NCBI GenBank assembly: GCA_000824805.1
Contig: CCNA01000036.1
Location: 1 to 64,000, forward strand
Direction: 5' to 3'
DNA from: Mesorhizobium sp. SOD10
GTDB lineage: Bacteria; Pseudomonadota; Alphaproteobacteria; Rhizobiales; Rhizobiaceae
DNA length: 64,000 nt
The notes below the pieces were generated by a model. It had not been told where the DNA came from. It worked only from the letters and a program-made list of their open reading frames with translations, and did no database searches. This document shows positions 8,516-16,982 of this stretch, piece after piece. How positions within the stretch are numbered: position 1 is the first letter of the stretch; every line of letters starts with the position of its first letter. The position numbers and the translations under genes are program-made.

Positions 8516-9270
8516 TCAAGCTTTGGTGTTTTCGGATGCGACTAGCGGGCCCTGTTTTCGCATGCTTTCACCGGTGAGATCGATGCGGTAGGCGTTGTGA
8601 ACGAGGCGATCCAAGATGGCATCGGCAAGAGTCGGGTTTGCAATATCTCCCACCACCGATCCACGGGCACCTGGCTTGTGACGATGGTTGAGCGCCGCTC
8701 GTAGCGGTCCTCAATGATCTCCAGGAGATCGCGACGTTGGTCGTCATTGAGCTTTTCCGGTCCCCAGTCATCGAGGATCAGCAGGTCGGTCCTGGCAAGA
8801 GATTTGAGGATCCTGCCGTATCGCCCGTCGCCTTTTGCAAGCGAGAGAGCTGCGAATAGCCGGGGAACCCGGTGGTAGGCGACAGAGAAGTCTTCGCGGC
8901 AGGCTTTGTGACCGAGAGCGCAGGTAAGCCAACTTTTGCCGACACCGGCTGGCCCGGTGACAAGAAGGCCATGATGCTTTCTGATCCAGTCGCAGCCGGC
9001 AAGCGCCATGAACAGATTACGGTCGAGACCGCGTGCGGCACGGAAATCGGCATTCTCGATCTGAGCGTCATGACGAAGCTTGGCAGCCTTGGCGCGAGCT
9101 TCAAAACGCTTCTGGCGGCGCATGGTCGCTTCCCGTTCGAGCAGCATGGCAAGCCATTCGCCGTGCTCGAGGCCGCGCGCTTCGGACTGAGCGTCCAGTT
9201 CCTGGAAAGCAGTTGCCATGCCGTAAAGGCCAAGCTCCCGCAGCATGTCGATAGTCGGATTGATCAGCAT
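8516..9270 (-). pseudogene. istB: IS21 helper ATPase IstB, frameshifted near its C-terminus
   Basis: AAA+ helper that stimulates IstA and marks target sites. The ATG at 9270 (MLINPTIDMLRELGLYG) is chosen over an upstream TTG. Walker A is GPAGVGKS and Walker B is LLILDDWGPE. After VPVDRWWEI a single base is missing near 8645: the family end NPTLADAILDRLVHNAYRID continues in the next frame to a stop at 8516-8518. The frame actually read ends at 8542 with an unrelated tail. The 755-base length (one short of a multiple of three) fits a single deletion. Confidence 0.88.
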
Positions 9271-9281
9271 TGGTGGGTCTC

Positions 9282-10816
9282 TCAATGAAAGTAATCAGGG
9301 CCACGCAGGTTAGCGTGCTCGATAATGGCGGTTGGTTCGTCCGATTGACGTGCGGCTTTGTGGTTGGCGATGAGCGAGGCGATGCTCTTGCAGTTCAGGC
9401 CACCAATCTCGACAGCGCGGGCCGATACGGCTTCGGCCCGAGTGCGATCGATGTCGCGAAACAGGCGTAGGATGCCCAGACATGTTCGAAAGCCCTGCTC
9501 GGGATGCGGACGGTTGGCGAGGATTGCGACGACCAGGCCTTCCGTCTGCGGCCCGATGGACGCGGCCCAGCGTCGAAAGCGCTCCGGTGTCCACTCGGCA
9601 TAGCGCCGGTGCGAACTGGGCATGTGGTCCGGATCGGTTCCATGGCGAAGACCTCCGTATCGGCGCTGATGCACCGCGACGCGTTTGCCGCGATGGAAAA
9701 TCTCGATGGTGCGCGCGGTCGCTCTCAGATCGACCTGCTGACGAATGAGGGCGTGGGGCACCGAATAGAAGAAGGTCATGAACTCGACGTGGTAATCCGT
9801 CGAGACGCGGGCCAAGCGCCATTCCGCAAACTCGTAATCTTCCGGTGGAAGACTGGCCAAAGCCGGGCGCTCGACGGTCTCGAAGAGCTGCCGGCGACTG
9901 AGGCCCAGCCGGCGCCTGACGTGGTCATTGATGCGATCGAGTGCCTGGGCGATGGCGGCATTGGCCTCAGCCAGCGAGAAGAAAACCTGATTGCGCAGCC
10001 GCCCCAGGATGCAGGACTGGGCGAAACGCACTCCATTCTCCACTTTCGATTTATCCCGGGGGCGTCTCGGCCGTGCCGGAAGAACCCCGACGCCATAGTG
10101 AGAGGCCATCATGCCGTAGCTGCGGTTGATCTCGGGATCGTAGAAGCTGGCGCGGCTGACCCCCGACTTCAGATTGTCGGGGACCACGAGCCTGGGAACG
10201 CCGTGAAAAAACCGAAACATCCGGACATGCGAGCCAATCCAGTCGGGCAGCGTTTGCGTCCAGGTCGCCTCGGCAAAGGTGTAGCTGGAGGCGCCCAGCA
10301 CCGCCACGAAGATCTCCGCCTCGCGGATCTCGCCGGTCTTGCGGTCGACAATCGGGATCTTCTTGCCGGAATAATCCACGAAGACCTTGTCCCCGGCGGC
10401 GTGTTCCTGGCGCATTGTCGGCGACAGTCGCTGCTGGAATCCCCGCAGGAGTTCACAAAGCGACTGTATCCGTACCCGTCGGGATGCGCCCCTCGATACT
10501 CCTCCCAGAGGATGAGCAAAGTGACGCCTGGCTTCTTGAGCTCGACCGCAAGATCGGCCCAATTCGGCTCTGTGCGCCGCCGTGTGCCCTGCCTGACGCC
10601 GTTGCGGCTGAAAAGCTTGTGCTCGAGCGCATCGTCGGTCAGCTCGCCCGGCAACGGCCAGCTCAATCCAACTGCTGCCGCACGCTGCAGGTTATCCTGC
10701 ACGGTGCTGCGCGCTATCCCCAAAATGACTGCTATCTCGCGGGAGCTCGTCCCGCTTCCGGCAAGCCGAAGCATTTGTCTCAATTGTCTCATGGTCAGCC
10801 TTCTCTTCGCCGGCAT
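9282..10816 (-). pseudogene. istA: IS21 transposase IstA, one frameshift
   Basis: DDE transposase. From the ATG at 10816 it reads MPAKRRLTMRQLRQMLRLA, an HTH (EIAVILGIARSTVQDNL) and LWEEYRGAHPDGYGYSRF. Near 10457 one base is missing, and the sense continues in another frame as CELLRGFQQRLSPTMRQEHA. The integrase core follows with VDYSGKKIPIVD, VPDNLKSGV and DKSKVENGV. The stop at 9282-9284 lies 11 bases before the istB start. A long antisense frame over it (9504-10847 plus) is a shadow. Confidence 0.9.
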
Positions 10817-10891
10817 CCAAATCTCCCCTTTACGGCGGGGCACTTGATGCCAAAGTTACTGACCCAGGAGGTAATCTTCAGTGCCGAAAAC

Positions 10892-10986
10892 TGGCCGGTC
10901 TTTGATCGGAACGGTGGCCGGCTTCAAATCGGAATGGTGGCCGGTCTTTGATCGGAATGGAGGCCGACTTCATGTCGGAATCCGCA
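10892..10986. repeat. IS21 right terminal repeats
   Basis: Inverted counterparts of the left-end units: ACTGGCCGGTCTTTGATCGG, GTGGCCGGCTTCAAATCGG and further copies up to the tip at 10986. Immediately followed by the CTGCGC duplication. Confidence 0.8.
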
Positions 10987-11514
10987 CTGCGCAGCGTCGT
11001 GCGCCAAGTCGTGGCTCGAGCGCGTCTATATCTTCAAGGTTTTCTGCTGCGTCACGGGCGCAAGCATGAGCGAGAGATGGCTTGGCGGTTGGCCTACCCG
11101 CGATGGCTTTCGACCCTGGCCTTTCAAAACCCCGCTCAGCAGATCGGATTTCAGGACTACGTCGATGCCGTCACGGATGCGGAACGGCGCCTGCGGCAGG
11201 TCGAGCGACAAAATACAGCCTTCTCCCGGAATGGAACCAGCGCCCTGTCGTTGACGCCTTGCAGGCGATGCGCGGCATCGCGCTGATAAATGCCGTGGTG
11301 CTGGTCGCGGAGGTCGGTGACTTCACACGCTTCTCAAACCCACGCCACCTCGTTCGCGATATCGGGTGGAAAGCGCAAGTTCGACTGTGCACCCGATATC
11401 GTCGGCTGAGCGCGCGCGGCAAGAATGCGAACTTCGTCAATGTCGCCATCGCACGCGAGATGGTGGGCTTCATCTGGTCGATCGCCTGCAGGTTCAATCC
11501 GCTCCAAAGGCGGC
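10987..11514 (+). pseudogene. IS110 transposase pseudogene, 3' part
   Basis: Continues the gene broken at 8366. SVVRQVVARARLYLQGFLLRHGRK and FQNPAQQIGFQDYVDAVTD are in one frame. After a frameshift near 11215 come RPVVDALQAMRG, VLVAEVGDFTRFSNPRHL and, with about 180 bases deleted, RDIGWKAQVRLCTRYRRLSARGK. The deleted part held the conserved GLVPSE...GET serine region. Non-functional. Confidence 0.85.
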
Positions 11515-11969
11515 GTGACCACTATTTGACAGACAGCCAGCAGAGGAGATGGCAAAAACCCAAAACCAGCCTCGGCGCGATATGCGGCGCTGGAGGCGGG
11601 ACAATGCTGGGGAGCCCCTCGTCTCCACTATGAGCTTCGACGCTCGTCACCTAGACAGAGGCAGCCCCAAACGAAACCAGGTCATGCGCCCCGACCCGCG
11701 GATGAGAGAATGTTGACACAACGTTCAAGTCCGCCTCTCGCACCTCATATCCGCCGTACAAGTGCCTCGACCGCCGATCGCATTGGCGGGCCGCAGCTTA
11801 TGCCAAAGGCCAATTGTCAGCAACGTGAGAGTGGATTGATCGAGACGAGAGAGTCCGATTTGGGATTCTGATTTTCGCGGGAGTGTGCGACTATGGTGCA
11901 TGTGCAAATTTGAGGTTCCGCGGCTGACCGAGTTCGTCTCAATGCAATCGTTTCGGCGGGCAGTTCGCC
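11515..11969. other. Gene-poor stretch between IS110 remnants
   Basis: No supported gene, RNA or repeat was seen here. The first part probably is the 3' non-coding end of the IS110 copy before it. Apparent small frames lack homology and ribosome-binding sites. Confidence 0.5.
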
Positions 11970-12350
11970 TCAAAAACATATACGATGCATGATCACCGGC
12001 AGTCGAGGCGCCAACGCGACGATGGTCTTTTGTGCACCGCGCCGCTTGGCGACACTCTTGACACAGGCCTTCAGCCATACCATTTCGCGACCCGTGTCAA
12101 AAGCACCTGCCCTGCCTCGTAGAGCAGAGTGCGCATCATACCGTCCCCGCACAATGAGATGCGGCCACCAGCTTACTTTCGCCGGACTGGTTGAGAACAG
12201 GCGTGAGGCCCAGGATCGGCGGCGGGCCCCACTGCTCTAGAATTCCGGAACCGTGCCGGAATATCGATGGTGGCCGTGTAGGCCAGCGCCACCACGGGGC
12301 TGACGCCGGGGATCGTCATATCGCCGGCAGACCTTGTCATCCCGAGCGAT
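11970..12350 (-). pseudogene. C-terminal fragment of an IS110-family transposase
   Basis: On the minus strand the blocks MTIPGVSPVVALAYTATIDI, PARFRNSRAVGP, DGMMRTLLYEAGQVLLTRV-like sequence and KSVAKRRGAQKTIVALAPRL match the C-terminal half of the intact transposase at 20152-21192. They are spread over three frames with an internal stop. It ends sharply near 12350, where an IS6 fragment of opposite orientation starts. Confidence 0.8.
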
Positions 12351-12366
12351 CATCGCCAGCTTGCGA

Positions 12367-12645
12367 CGTAGTCGCATGATAACCGACAAGCTGCGCTCCT
12401 ATGGAGCAGCCAGGCGACAGGTGATGCCGGGCGTCGAGCATCGGTCGCACAAGAGATTGAACAACCAGGCGGAGAATGCACATGTGCCGCTGCGAAAACG
12501 GGAGCGGATGATGCAAGACTTCCGATCACCAGGAGCACTGCAACGCTTCGTTTCGATCTTCTCGGCTCTGCGCAATCTTTTCGTAGCGCCCCGCTCAAAA
12601 CGCGCTCCGCTCTCGCTACACACATTCACCGCCTGCACGCCATGG
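12367..12645 (+). pseudogene. C-terminal fragment of an IS6-family transposase
   Basis: MITDKLRSYGAARRQVMPGV, EHRSHKRLNNQAENAHVPLR and FRSPGALQRFVSIFSALRNL are the last third of the IS6-type enzyme whose N-terminal part is seen at 14160-14329. The final DDE glutamate sits in NNQAENAH. Everything upstream is missing, and the natural end near 12645 runs into unrelated sequence. Confidence 0.82.
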
Positions 12646-12736
12646 CCGAAGGAACGCTGTGGCCGTGGTCAGCTGAAATCAGCGGCCGCAGGTCTCAACG
12701 CGTTCATATGCAGACAACGTGACATCGCCCTCACAA

Positions 12737-13522
12737 CTATTTTTTTGGTCCTGACCCAAGCCGGTATGCGCCAATGTGGCTCCACCCGAAATGTCGGGAC
12801 AGTAGTCGACCGAAACGTCTCCTTTCAAAAGGAGATTCATCGAGAAAACCCCAGTCGACATGGTACAGATCCAACTCTCCCTCAATTGTTAATCCCAGTT
12901 GGCGGCACAATTGATCCAGCGCTGACGCGCTTCGGCACTGACGTGCCGTCCGAACATCGACGCAACTACCGTCTGGCAAACCTGTGCGCACCAGATTTCG
13001 GAGCGTTGAGACCCAGGCTCGCTTAGGCCGAAACGCCCGGATGTGGCGAGTCACCTCCACCAGTGTAAACAGGCTAGCGGGATTCGTGCACGAAGCAACG
13101 AACATGCCGGTCGGCTTCAAGAGTGAGAGTGTTCGCTGAATAAAAGCAGGTTGATCCTGGACGTAAGGCAAGACGCCGATAGCGGCAATGAGGTCAAAAG
13201 GTCCTTCGAACGGCAAAGAGTCAGGTGTGCACACCTGAAAGCGCCCCTCCGGGCTATCAAGGATGCCGCGAGCGGCTTGGATCGCAATTTCAATTTGCAC
13301 TGACGATAGGTCAGCTCCGTGCACGTCAAACCCACGTCTTGCTAACTCAAGACAGAGCTGGCCTGTTCCGCACCCGATGTCTAGCATTCGACCTGAAGAG
13401 AGATCACGCGAGACGAGCTCTGCGACTAGAGCAGCCCGTCGAGCGAAAAAAGAATTTGGAGCGCGAGAAATCCTAGCAAATTCCGCACCGCAATCGTTCC
13501 AGAATTGGACGGGGTCGCTCAT
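12737..13522 (-). CDS. Class I SAM-dependent methyltransferase
   Basis: A 261-residue enzyme with motif I MLDIGCGTGQ (46-55), the strand-2 acid in VHGADLSSVQIEIA and motif IV in FDLIAAIGVLPYVQDQP. Closest in style to small-molecule (Methyltransf_11/25) enzymes; substrate unknown. The start at 13522 (MSDPVQFWNDCG) is preferred over 13558 because GAGGAGAGGAAC precedes it; spacing is a little long. It is flanked by IS6 fragments and by repeat R2 about 300 bases upstream, so it is an isolated survivor among debris. It is not a close paralogue of the METTL27-like gene at 2982-3683. Confidence 0.8.
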   Translation of the reverse strand: MSDPVQFWNDCGAEFARISRAPNSFFARRAALVAELVSRDLSSGRMLDIGCGTGQLCLELARRGFDVHGADLSSVQIEIAIQAARGILDSPEGRFQVCTPDSLPFEGPFDLIAAIGVLPYVQDQPAFIQRTLSLLKPTGMFVASCTNPASLFTLVEVTRHIRAFRPKRAWVSTLRNLVRTGLPDGSCVDVRTARQCRSASALDQLCRQLGLTIEGELDLYHVDWGFLDESPFERRRFGRLLSRHFGWSHIGAYRLGSGPKK

Positions 13523-13828
13523 CTTGTTTGTTCCTCTCCTCGGCACTGCCTGTGTCACCGATCCGGCGGGCCTTCGACGCCGCCGTCAAAAAGCCAGCTT
13601 GTTCCGCGCCTTCCATCACGCTGCAGCCCGCCGGGCTGTGAACGCCGGGAAATCGAAGCCCCCGCCCAATCCGTGCAAGTGGCACCTCGAGCTCCGCAAA
13701 ATCAGGCCACCGCAGTTTGCTCGCCACCGTAGTTTCCCGCACGATCTTGCCCGACCGTCAACCTTCTGTTGCGTTCTGTGCTCCGGTCGGGCTCTAAAAC
13801 TTGGCATCAATTTCATCAATTTTTCAAA

Positions 13829-14155
13829 CATGCCTTATCAGATCCCCGGCCGAACATACCTCGTGTGCGGATTGGCGGCTGCGAATTTTCTGTTAATTCG
13901 ATTTAGTGTTTTGTTACAAAAGCTGGAATGAAACGAGAGGTAGCTGGCGATTTGCTGTAAGGCGTCGAAACTATGACGTTTGTGCCACAAACCTGTCAGG
14001 TCGCGTGTTTCATCTATGCCCGCGCTTTGGCCAAGCGCTCATCGAATGGGCGGCTTTACCGACGGAGGCGGGGGCCAACGACGAGTCCCGCTGCAGGGCA
14101 GCGCATATTCCGCGAGGCATAAGTTTTTGCGACCAAGCCGGCGATCGGGCGGGCC
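13829..14155. repeat. Repeat R2, copy 2 (327 bp)
   Basis: Near-identical partner of 7287-7612; the extra base is the T in CAGGTCGCG. The palindrome GTTTGTGCCACAAAC is at 13978-13992. On the right it joins an IS6 N-terminal fragment at the same base (GGGCGGGCC) where copy 1 joins an IS110 flank, so 14155 is a true unit border. Confidence 0.85.
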
Positions 14156-14159
14156 TTGC

Positions 14160-14329
14160 TTTCGGCACCATCGGCAGATGGTCTCGTAGGAAACGACGAT
14201 CCCGCGATCGAGCAGCCTTTCCTCCACATCGCGCAGGCTGAGATTGCAGCGGAAGTAGAGCCAGACAGCACGGGCCACGATTTCGATCGGATAGCGGTGG
14301 TTCTTGTAGGTCGGTGCACTCACGGTCAT
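14160..14329 (-). pseudogene. N-terminal fragment of an IS6-family transposase
   Basis: From ATG 14329 it reads MTVSAPTYKNHRYPIEIVAR, then YFRCNLSLRDVEERLLDRGI and VVSYETICRWCRKQ, a clean IS6-type N-terminus. It is cut at about 14160 where repeat R2 begins. The IS end (TACCTCAATTTCCTTACCG and GTGACAGCACCG) is at about 14340-14385. Confidence 0.85.
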
Positions 14330-14390
14330 GGGGGCGCTGCTACCTCAATTTCCTTACCGCTCAATCAATGTGACAGCACCGTTGGGTAAA

Positions 14391-15365
14391 CTAGCGCATC
14401 CAGGGGACAGGCGGTCGCGCGCTCACTCCCATCGCGTCCGCCTGATCCGTCAAGCCCTCAATGTCGGCGAGCAGCACGCGTGTCCTTTCCGCGATCCAAT
14501 CGCCGACTTCCTCCGCACGCCGTGACCGTGAATTCGCGGGGTAGGTGAGACAGTATTGGTGGCCAGTCCTCAACGAACGGTGCATCGCGGGGACAAGAAT
14601 TCCCTCCCGAAGCAGATATCCACATGAGGTAACGTAGCCCAGCGCGACGCCACGACCGTTGAGAGCGGCCTGTATCACAACCGAGTAATCGGGAACCCTC
14701 ATTTCCGGGAGTGGCATCGACAGTGACTGGTTCGTCCGATTTAGGAATTCCTGCCAGCCGATGCGCGGTGACGCCAGTGTGACAAGCAAATGTGAGGCTT
14801 TGAGGCTCGAGGCATCAAGCATCCCGTTACGTTTTATATATTCCGGCGAGGCCAAAGCAATGAGCCATTCGGGGGCGAAGGCGGCAGCACGGTCACCGGA
14901 CGAAACGTTCGTGTCCAACCTCACGCCAAGGTCGCACGGACTGATGGGGCCGATTGCCTCGCCGCCCGTCAGCTGAAAGTCGAGGGTCAAGTCTGGAAAC
15001 GAGCCTCGGAAGTCTTCCATCTGAGGAATAAGCCAGTGAGCGGCGAAAGCGGTTGACAGAGACAACATTACGGCACCGTCCGTGCGGTTGCGTCCAGATA
15101 TCTGATCGATCGCAGTTTCCACAGCGAGGAACGATAGCTGCACCGCCCTGTGAAGCGTTTCGCCCTCTGGCGTGAGCTTTAGTCCGCTCTTTCCCCGGTA
15201 AAAGAGCTTGGTGCCGATATGCTCCTCTAAGGCGGCGATGCTCTTGCTAACTGCCGGCTGAGTGACGTTCAGTTCTCGTCCCGCTTCCGAGAAGCTGCCG
15301 GAGCGAGCGGCCGCCTCGAACGTGAACAAGGCATGCGTCGAGGGTAACTTTCTGCGTAAGGTCAT
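14391..15365 (-). CDS. LysR-family transcriptional regulator
   Basis: A 324-residue LysR regulator. The winged HTH at about 12-60 reads FEAAARSGSFSEAGRELNVT and PAVSKSIAALEEHIGTKLF, and is followed by a periplasmic-binding-like effector domain (LSTAFAAHWLIPQMEDF onward), as in GcvA-type members. It is divergent from the mttB-like gene with 100 bases between, so it probably controls mttB and the flavoprotein. A T-N11-A dyad, ATAACGTGCAGTTAT (15364-15378), overlaps its own start, which suggests autoregulation. A truncated paralogue is at 30942-31436. The last residues may read into adjacent IS6 end sequence. Confidence 0.88.
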   Translation of the reverse strand: MTLRRKLPSTHALFTFEAAARSGSFSEAGRELNVTQPAVSKSIAALEEHIGTKLFYRGKSGLKLTPEGETLHRAVQLSFLAVETAIDQISGRNRTDGAVMLSLSTAFAAHWLIPQMEDFRGSFPDLTLDFQLTGGEAIGPISPCDLGVRLDTNVSSGDRAAAFAPEWLIALASPEYIKRNGMLDASSLKASHLLVTLASPRIGWQEFLNRTNQSLSMPLPEMRVPDYSVVIQAALNGRGVALGYVTSCGYLLREGILVPAMHRSLRTGHQYCLTYPANSRSRRAEEVGDWIAERTRVLLADIEGLTDQADAMGVSARPPVPWMR

Positions 15366-15407
15366 AACGTGCAGTTATAGTTGCCATGAGACAGAACCGT
15401 ATTTAAC
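15363..15407. promoter_or_regulatory. LysR-type operator region of the mttB locus
   Basis: Contains the dyad ATAAC-GTGCA-GTTAT with T-N11-A geometry. The whole 45-base stretch is conserved upstream of the LysR remnant at 31434-31477; shared blocks are CATAAC, CAGT, CCATGAGA and CCGTATT(T/C)AAC. Conservation next to two LysR copies points to a binding and promoter region. Confidence 0.55.
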
Positions 15408-15465
15408 TCAGCGGACTGATGTGGTCCACTCATAACTCCAGCCATCGCCACTCGGATTAGCACAA

Positions 15466-16977
15466 TTGTCTGAACATCGCCGCCGCCGCAGTTCCTCCCG
15501 CTCGCCCGAGGAAACGGAGATCCCGCCCTACATTACTCGCACCGCTCCGACCTACGACATCCTGAGCGAGGAACAGATCGTCGCCATAGAGGAGGCGGCA
15601 GAAGACATTCTCGAAAAGGTAGGCGTTGAGGTCCGACACGAGCCGAGCCTTAATCTCTTGCGGGAGGCTGGTTGTCGCATTGAAGGCGAGCGCGTGCGTT
15701 TTGACCGTGGCTTTTGCCGAAAGCTCATAACGGAAAACGCTCCGTCCGAATTCGTCCAGCACGCCCGGAATCCCGCTAAGTCGGTGCGCATCGGCGGCAA
15801 TTCGATGGTGCTCGTGCCCATCTATGGCCCTCCCTTTGTCGCCGCGACCGACATCCAGCGTCGCTACGGCACCTTGGAAGATTTCAATAACTTCGTACGT
15901 CTCGCCCATATGGCTCCCGTGTTGCATCACACGGGGGGGCCCATCTGCGAGCCGACCGACATTCCGGTCCCAAAGCGCCATCTCGAAATGAACTACGGTC
16001 ATCTAGCGCTGTCGGACAAGTGCTTTATGGGTGCCGTCACGTCGAAGGAGCGGGCCGAAGACACGCTCCGAATGTGCGAGATCGTATTCGGCAAGGAGTT
16101 CGTCGACAACAACTGCGTAGTCTCGGCAATCATCAACCTTAATTCTCCGCTTGTGTTAGATGAAACGATGCTGGACGCAGCGCACGTTTATGCCGCTGCT
16201 GGTCAGGCTTGTGTGATCACGCCGTTCATGATTGCCGGCGCGTCCAGCCCGACCACGATCGCCGGCTTGTCGGCGCAATCACTCGCTGAGACCCTAGCCG
16301 GATTGGCGATCCTCCAGTTGGTCAGGCCCGGTGCACCCGCCATGTACGGTTTTATGATGATGGGAATGTCAATGCGATCGGGGAGTCCGATCCGTTACGA
16401 CGAGACCTGGAAATCGCTACTCATCGCGGGTCAGCTGGCGAGGCGCTTGGGCATTCCGTTCCGGTGCGGCGGATCTTCGACAAACTCGAAACTTCTTGAT
16501 GCCCAGGCTGGATGGGAAGGCTCGCTTTATATGATGTTCTCCATGCTGGCCGGAGTGAACTTCATGATCCACGCGACCGGAACCCTAGAGCAGGGTTTGG
16601 TCGGGAATTTCGACAAGTTCATTATCGACTGCGACATGCTAGGTGCCGCGTCCAGGATGATGTCGGGGGTTGACACCAGTCCCGCCGCCCTCGCAGTCAA
16701 TGCGATCGCGGAGGTGGGGCCGGCAGGCAACTTCCTGACCAGCCCGCATACGATGGGTCGGTACAGGACGGCGTTCTACTCGCCGACCAATGCGAATGGG
16801 GATTCGTTCGAGCAGTGGGCTGCGGCAGGTTCTCTCGATGCGGCACAGCGCGCGACGCAACGCAGATTGGAATTGCTGTCTGAATACCAGCAGCCGGGCC
16901 TTGATCCCGCCATCGACGAGGCGTTGATCGATTTCATGAACCGACGTCGCGCAGTTCTCCCGGATAGTTTCGCGTAG
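15466..16977 (+). CDS. MttB-family (trimethylamine methyltransferase-like) protein, non-pyrrolysine
   Basis: A 503-residue member of the MttB superfamily, which transfers a methyl group from a quaternary or tertiary amine to a corrinoid protein. Typical segments: ILEKVGVEVRHEPSLNLLREAG, HHTGGPICEPTDIPVPKRH, FMIAGASSPTTIAGLSAQSL and GGSSTNSKLLDAQAGWEGSL. There is no in-frame amber codon, so it belongs to the non-Pyl branch (as glycine-betaine methyltransferases do). The start is TTG at 15466 with a weak ribosome site; no in-frame ATG or GTG exists between the upstream stop (15433) and conserved sequence. The flavoprotein follows 5 bases later. No corrinoid protein gene is visible in the window. 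Substrate (betaine, proline betaine or carnitine-like) is inferred. Confidence 0.85.
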   Translation: MSEHRRRRSSSRSPEETEIPPYITRTAPTYDILSEEQIVAIEEAAEDILEKVGVEVRHEPSLNLLREAGCRIEGERVRFDRGFCRKLITENAPSEFVQHARNPAKSVRIGGNSMVLVPIYGPPFVAATDIQRRYGTLEDFNNFVRLAHMAPVLHHTGGPICEPTDIPVPKRHLEMNYGHLALSDKCFMGAVTSKERAEDTLRMCEIVFGKEFVDNNCVVSAIINLNSPLVLDETMLDAAHVYAAAGQACVITPFMIAGASSPTTIAGLSAQSLAETLAGLAILQLVRPGAPAMYGFMMMGMSMRSGSPIRYDETWKSLLIAGQLARRLGIPFRCGGSSTNSKLLDAQAGWEGSLYMMFSMLAGVNFMIHATGTLEQGLVGNFDKFIIDCDMLGAASRMMSGVDTSPAALAVNAIAEVGPAGNFLTSPHTMGRYRTAFYSPTNANGDSFEQWAAAGSLDAAQRATQRRLELLSEYQQPGLDPAIDEALIDFMNRRRAVLPDSFA

Positions 16978-16982
16978 CTTCG

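Larger units (their letters stand above)
8367..10986 (-). mobile_element. IS21-family element with 6-bp target duplication
   Basis: The 2620-bp element begins TGCGTATTCCG and ends CGGAATCCGCA, inverted copies of each other. CTGCGC flanks it directly on both sides (8361-8366 and 10987-10992), a 6-bp target duplication. Each end carries several ~22-bp repeats built on ATTCCGAT...CCGGCC (8371-8460 and 10892-10980), the multiple transposase sites usual for IS21. It encodes istA then istB on the minus strand and sits inside an IS110 transposase gene. Both of its genes carry a frameshift, so it is probably dead. Confidence 0.93.

Noticed and set aside
9504..10847. 447-codon plus-strand frame
   Set aside because: It is exactly antisense to istA; the minus strand has clear DDE transposase homology while the plus frame has none.
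13473..13742. 89-codon minus-strand frame upstream of the methyltransferase, possible precursor peptide
   Set aside because: GTG start, no ribosome site, overlap with the methyltransferase start, and no recognised homology. Not enough to call a gene.
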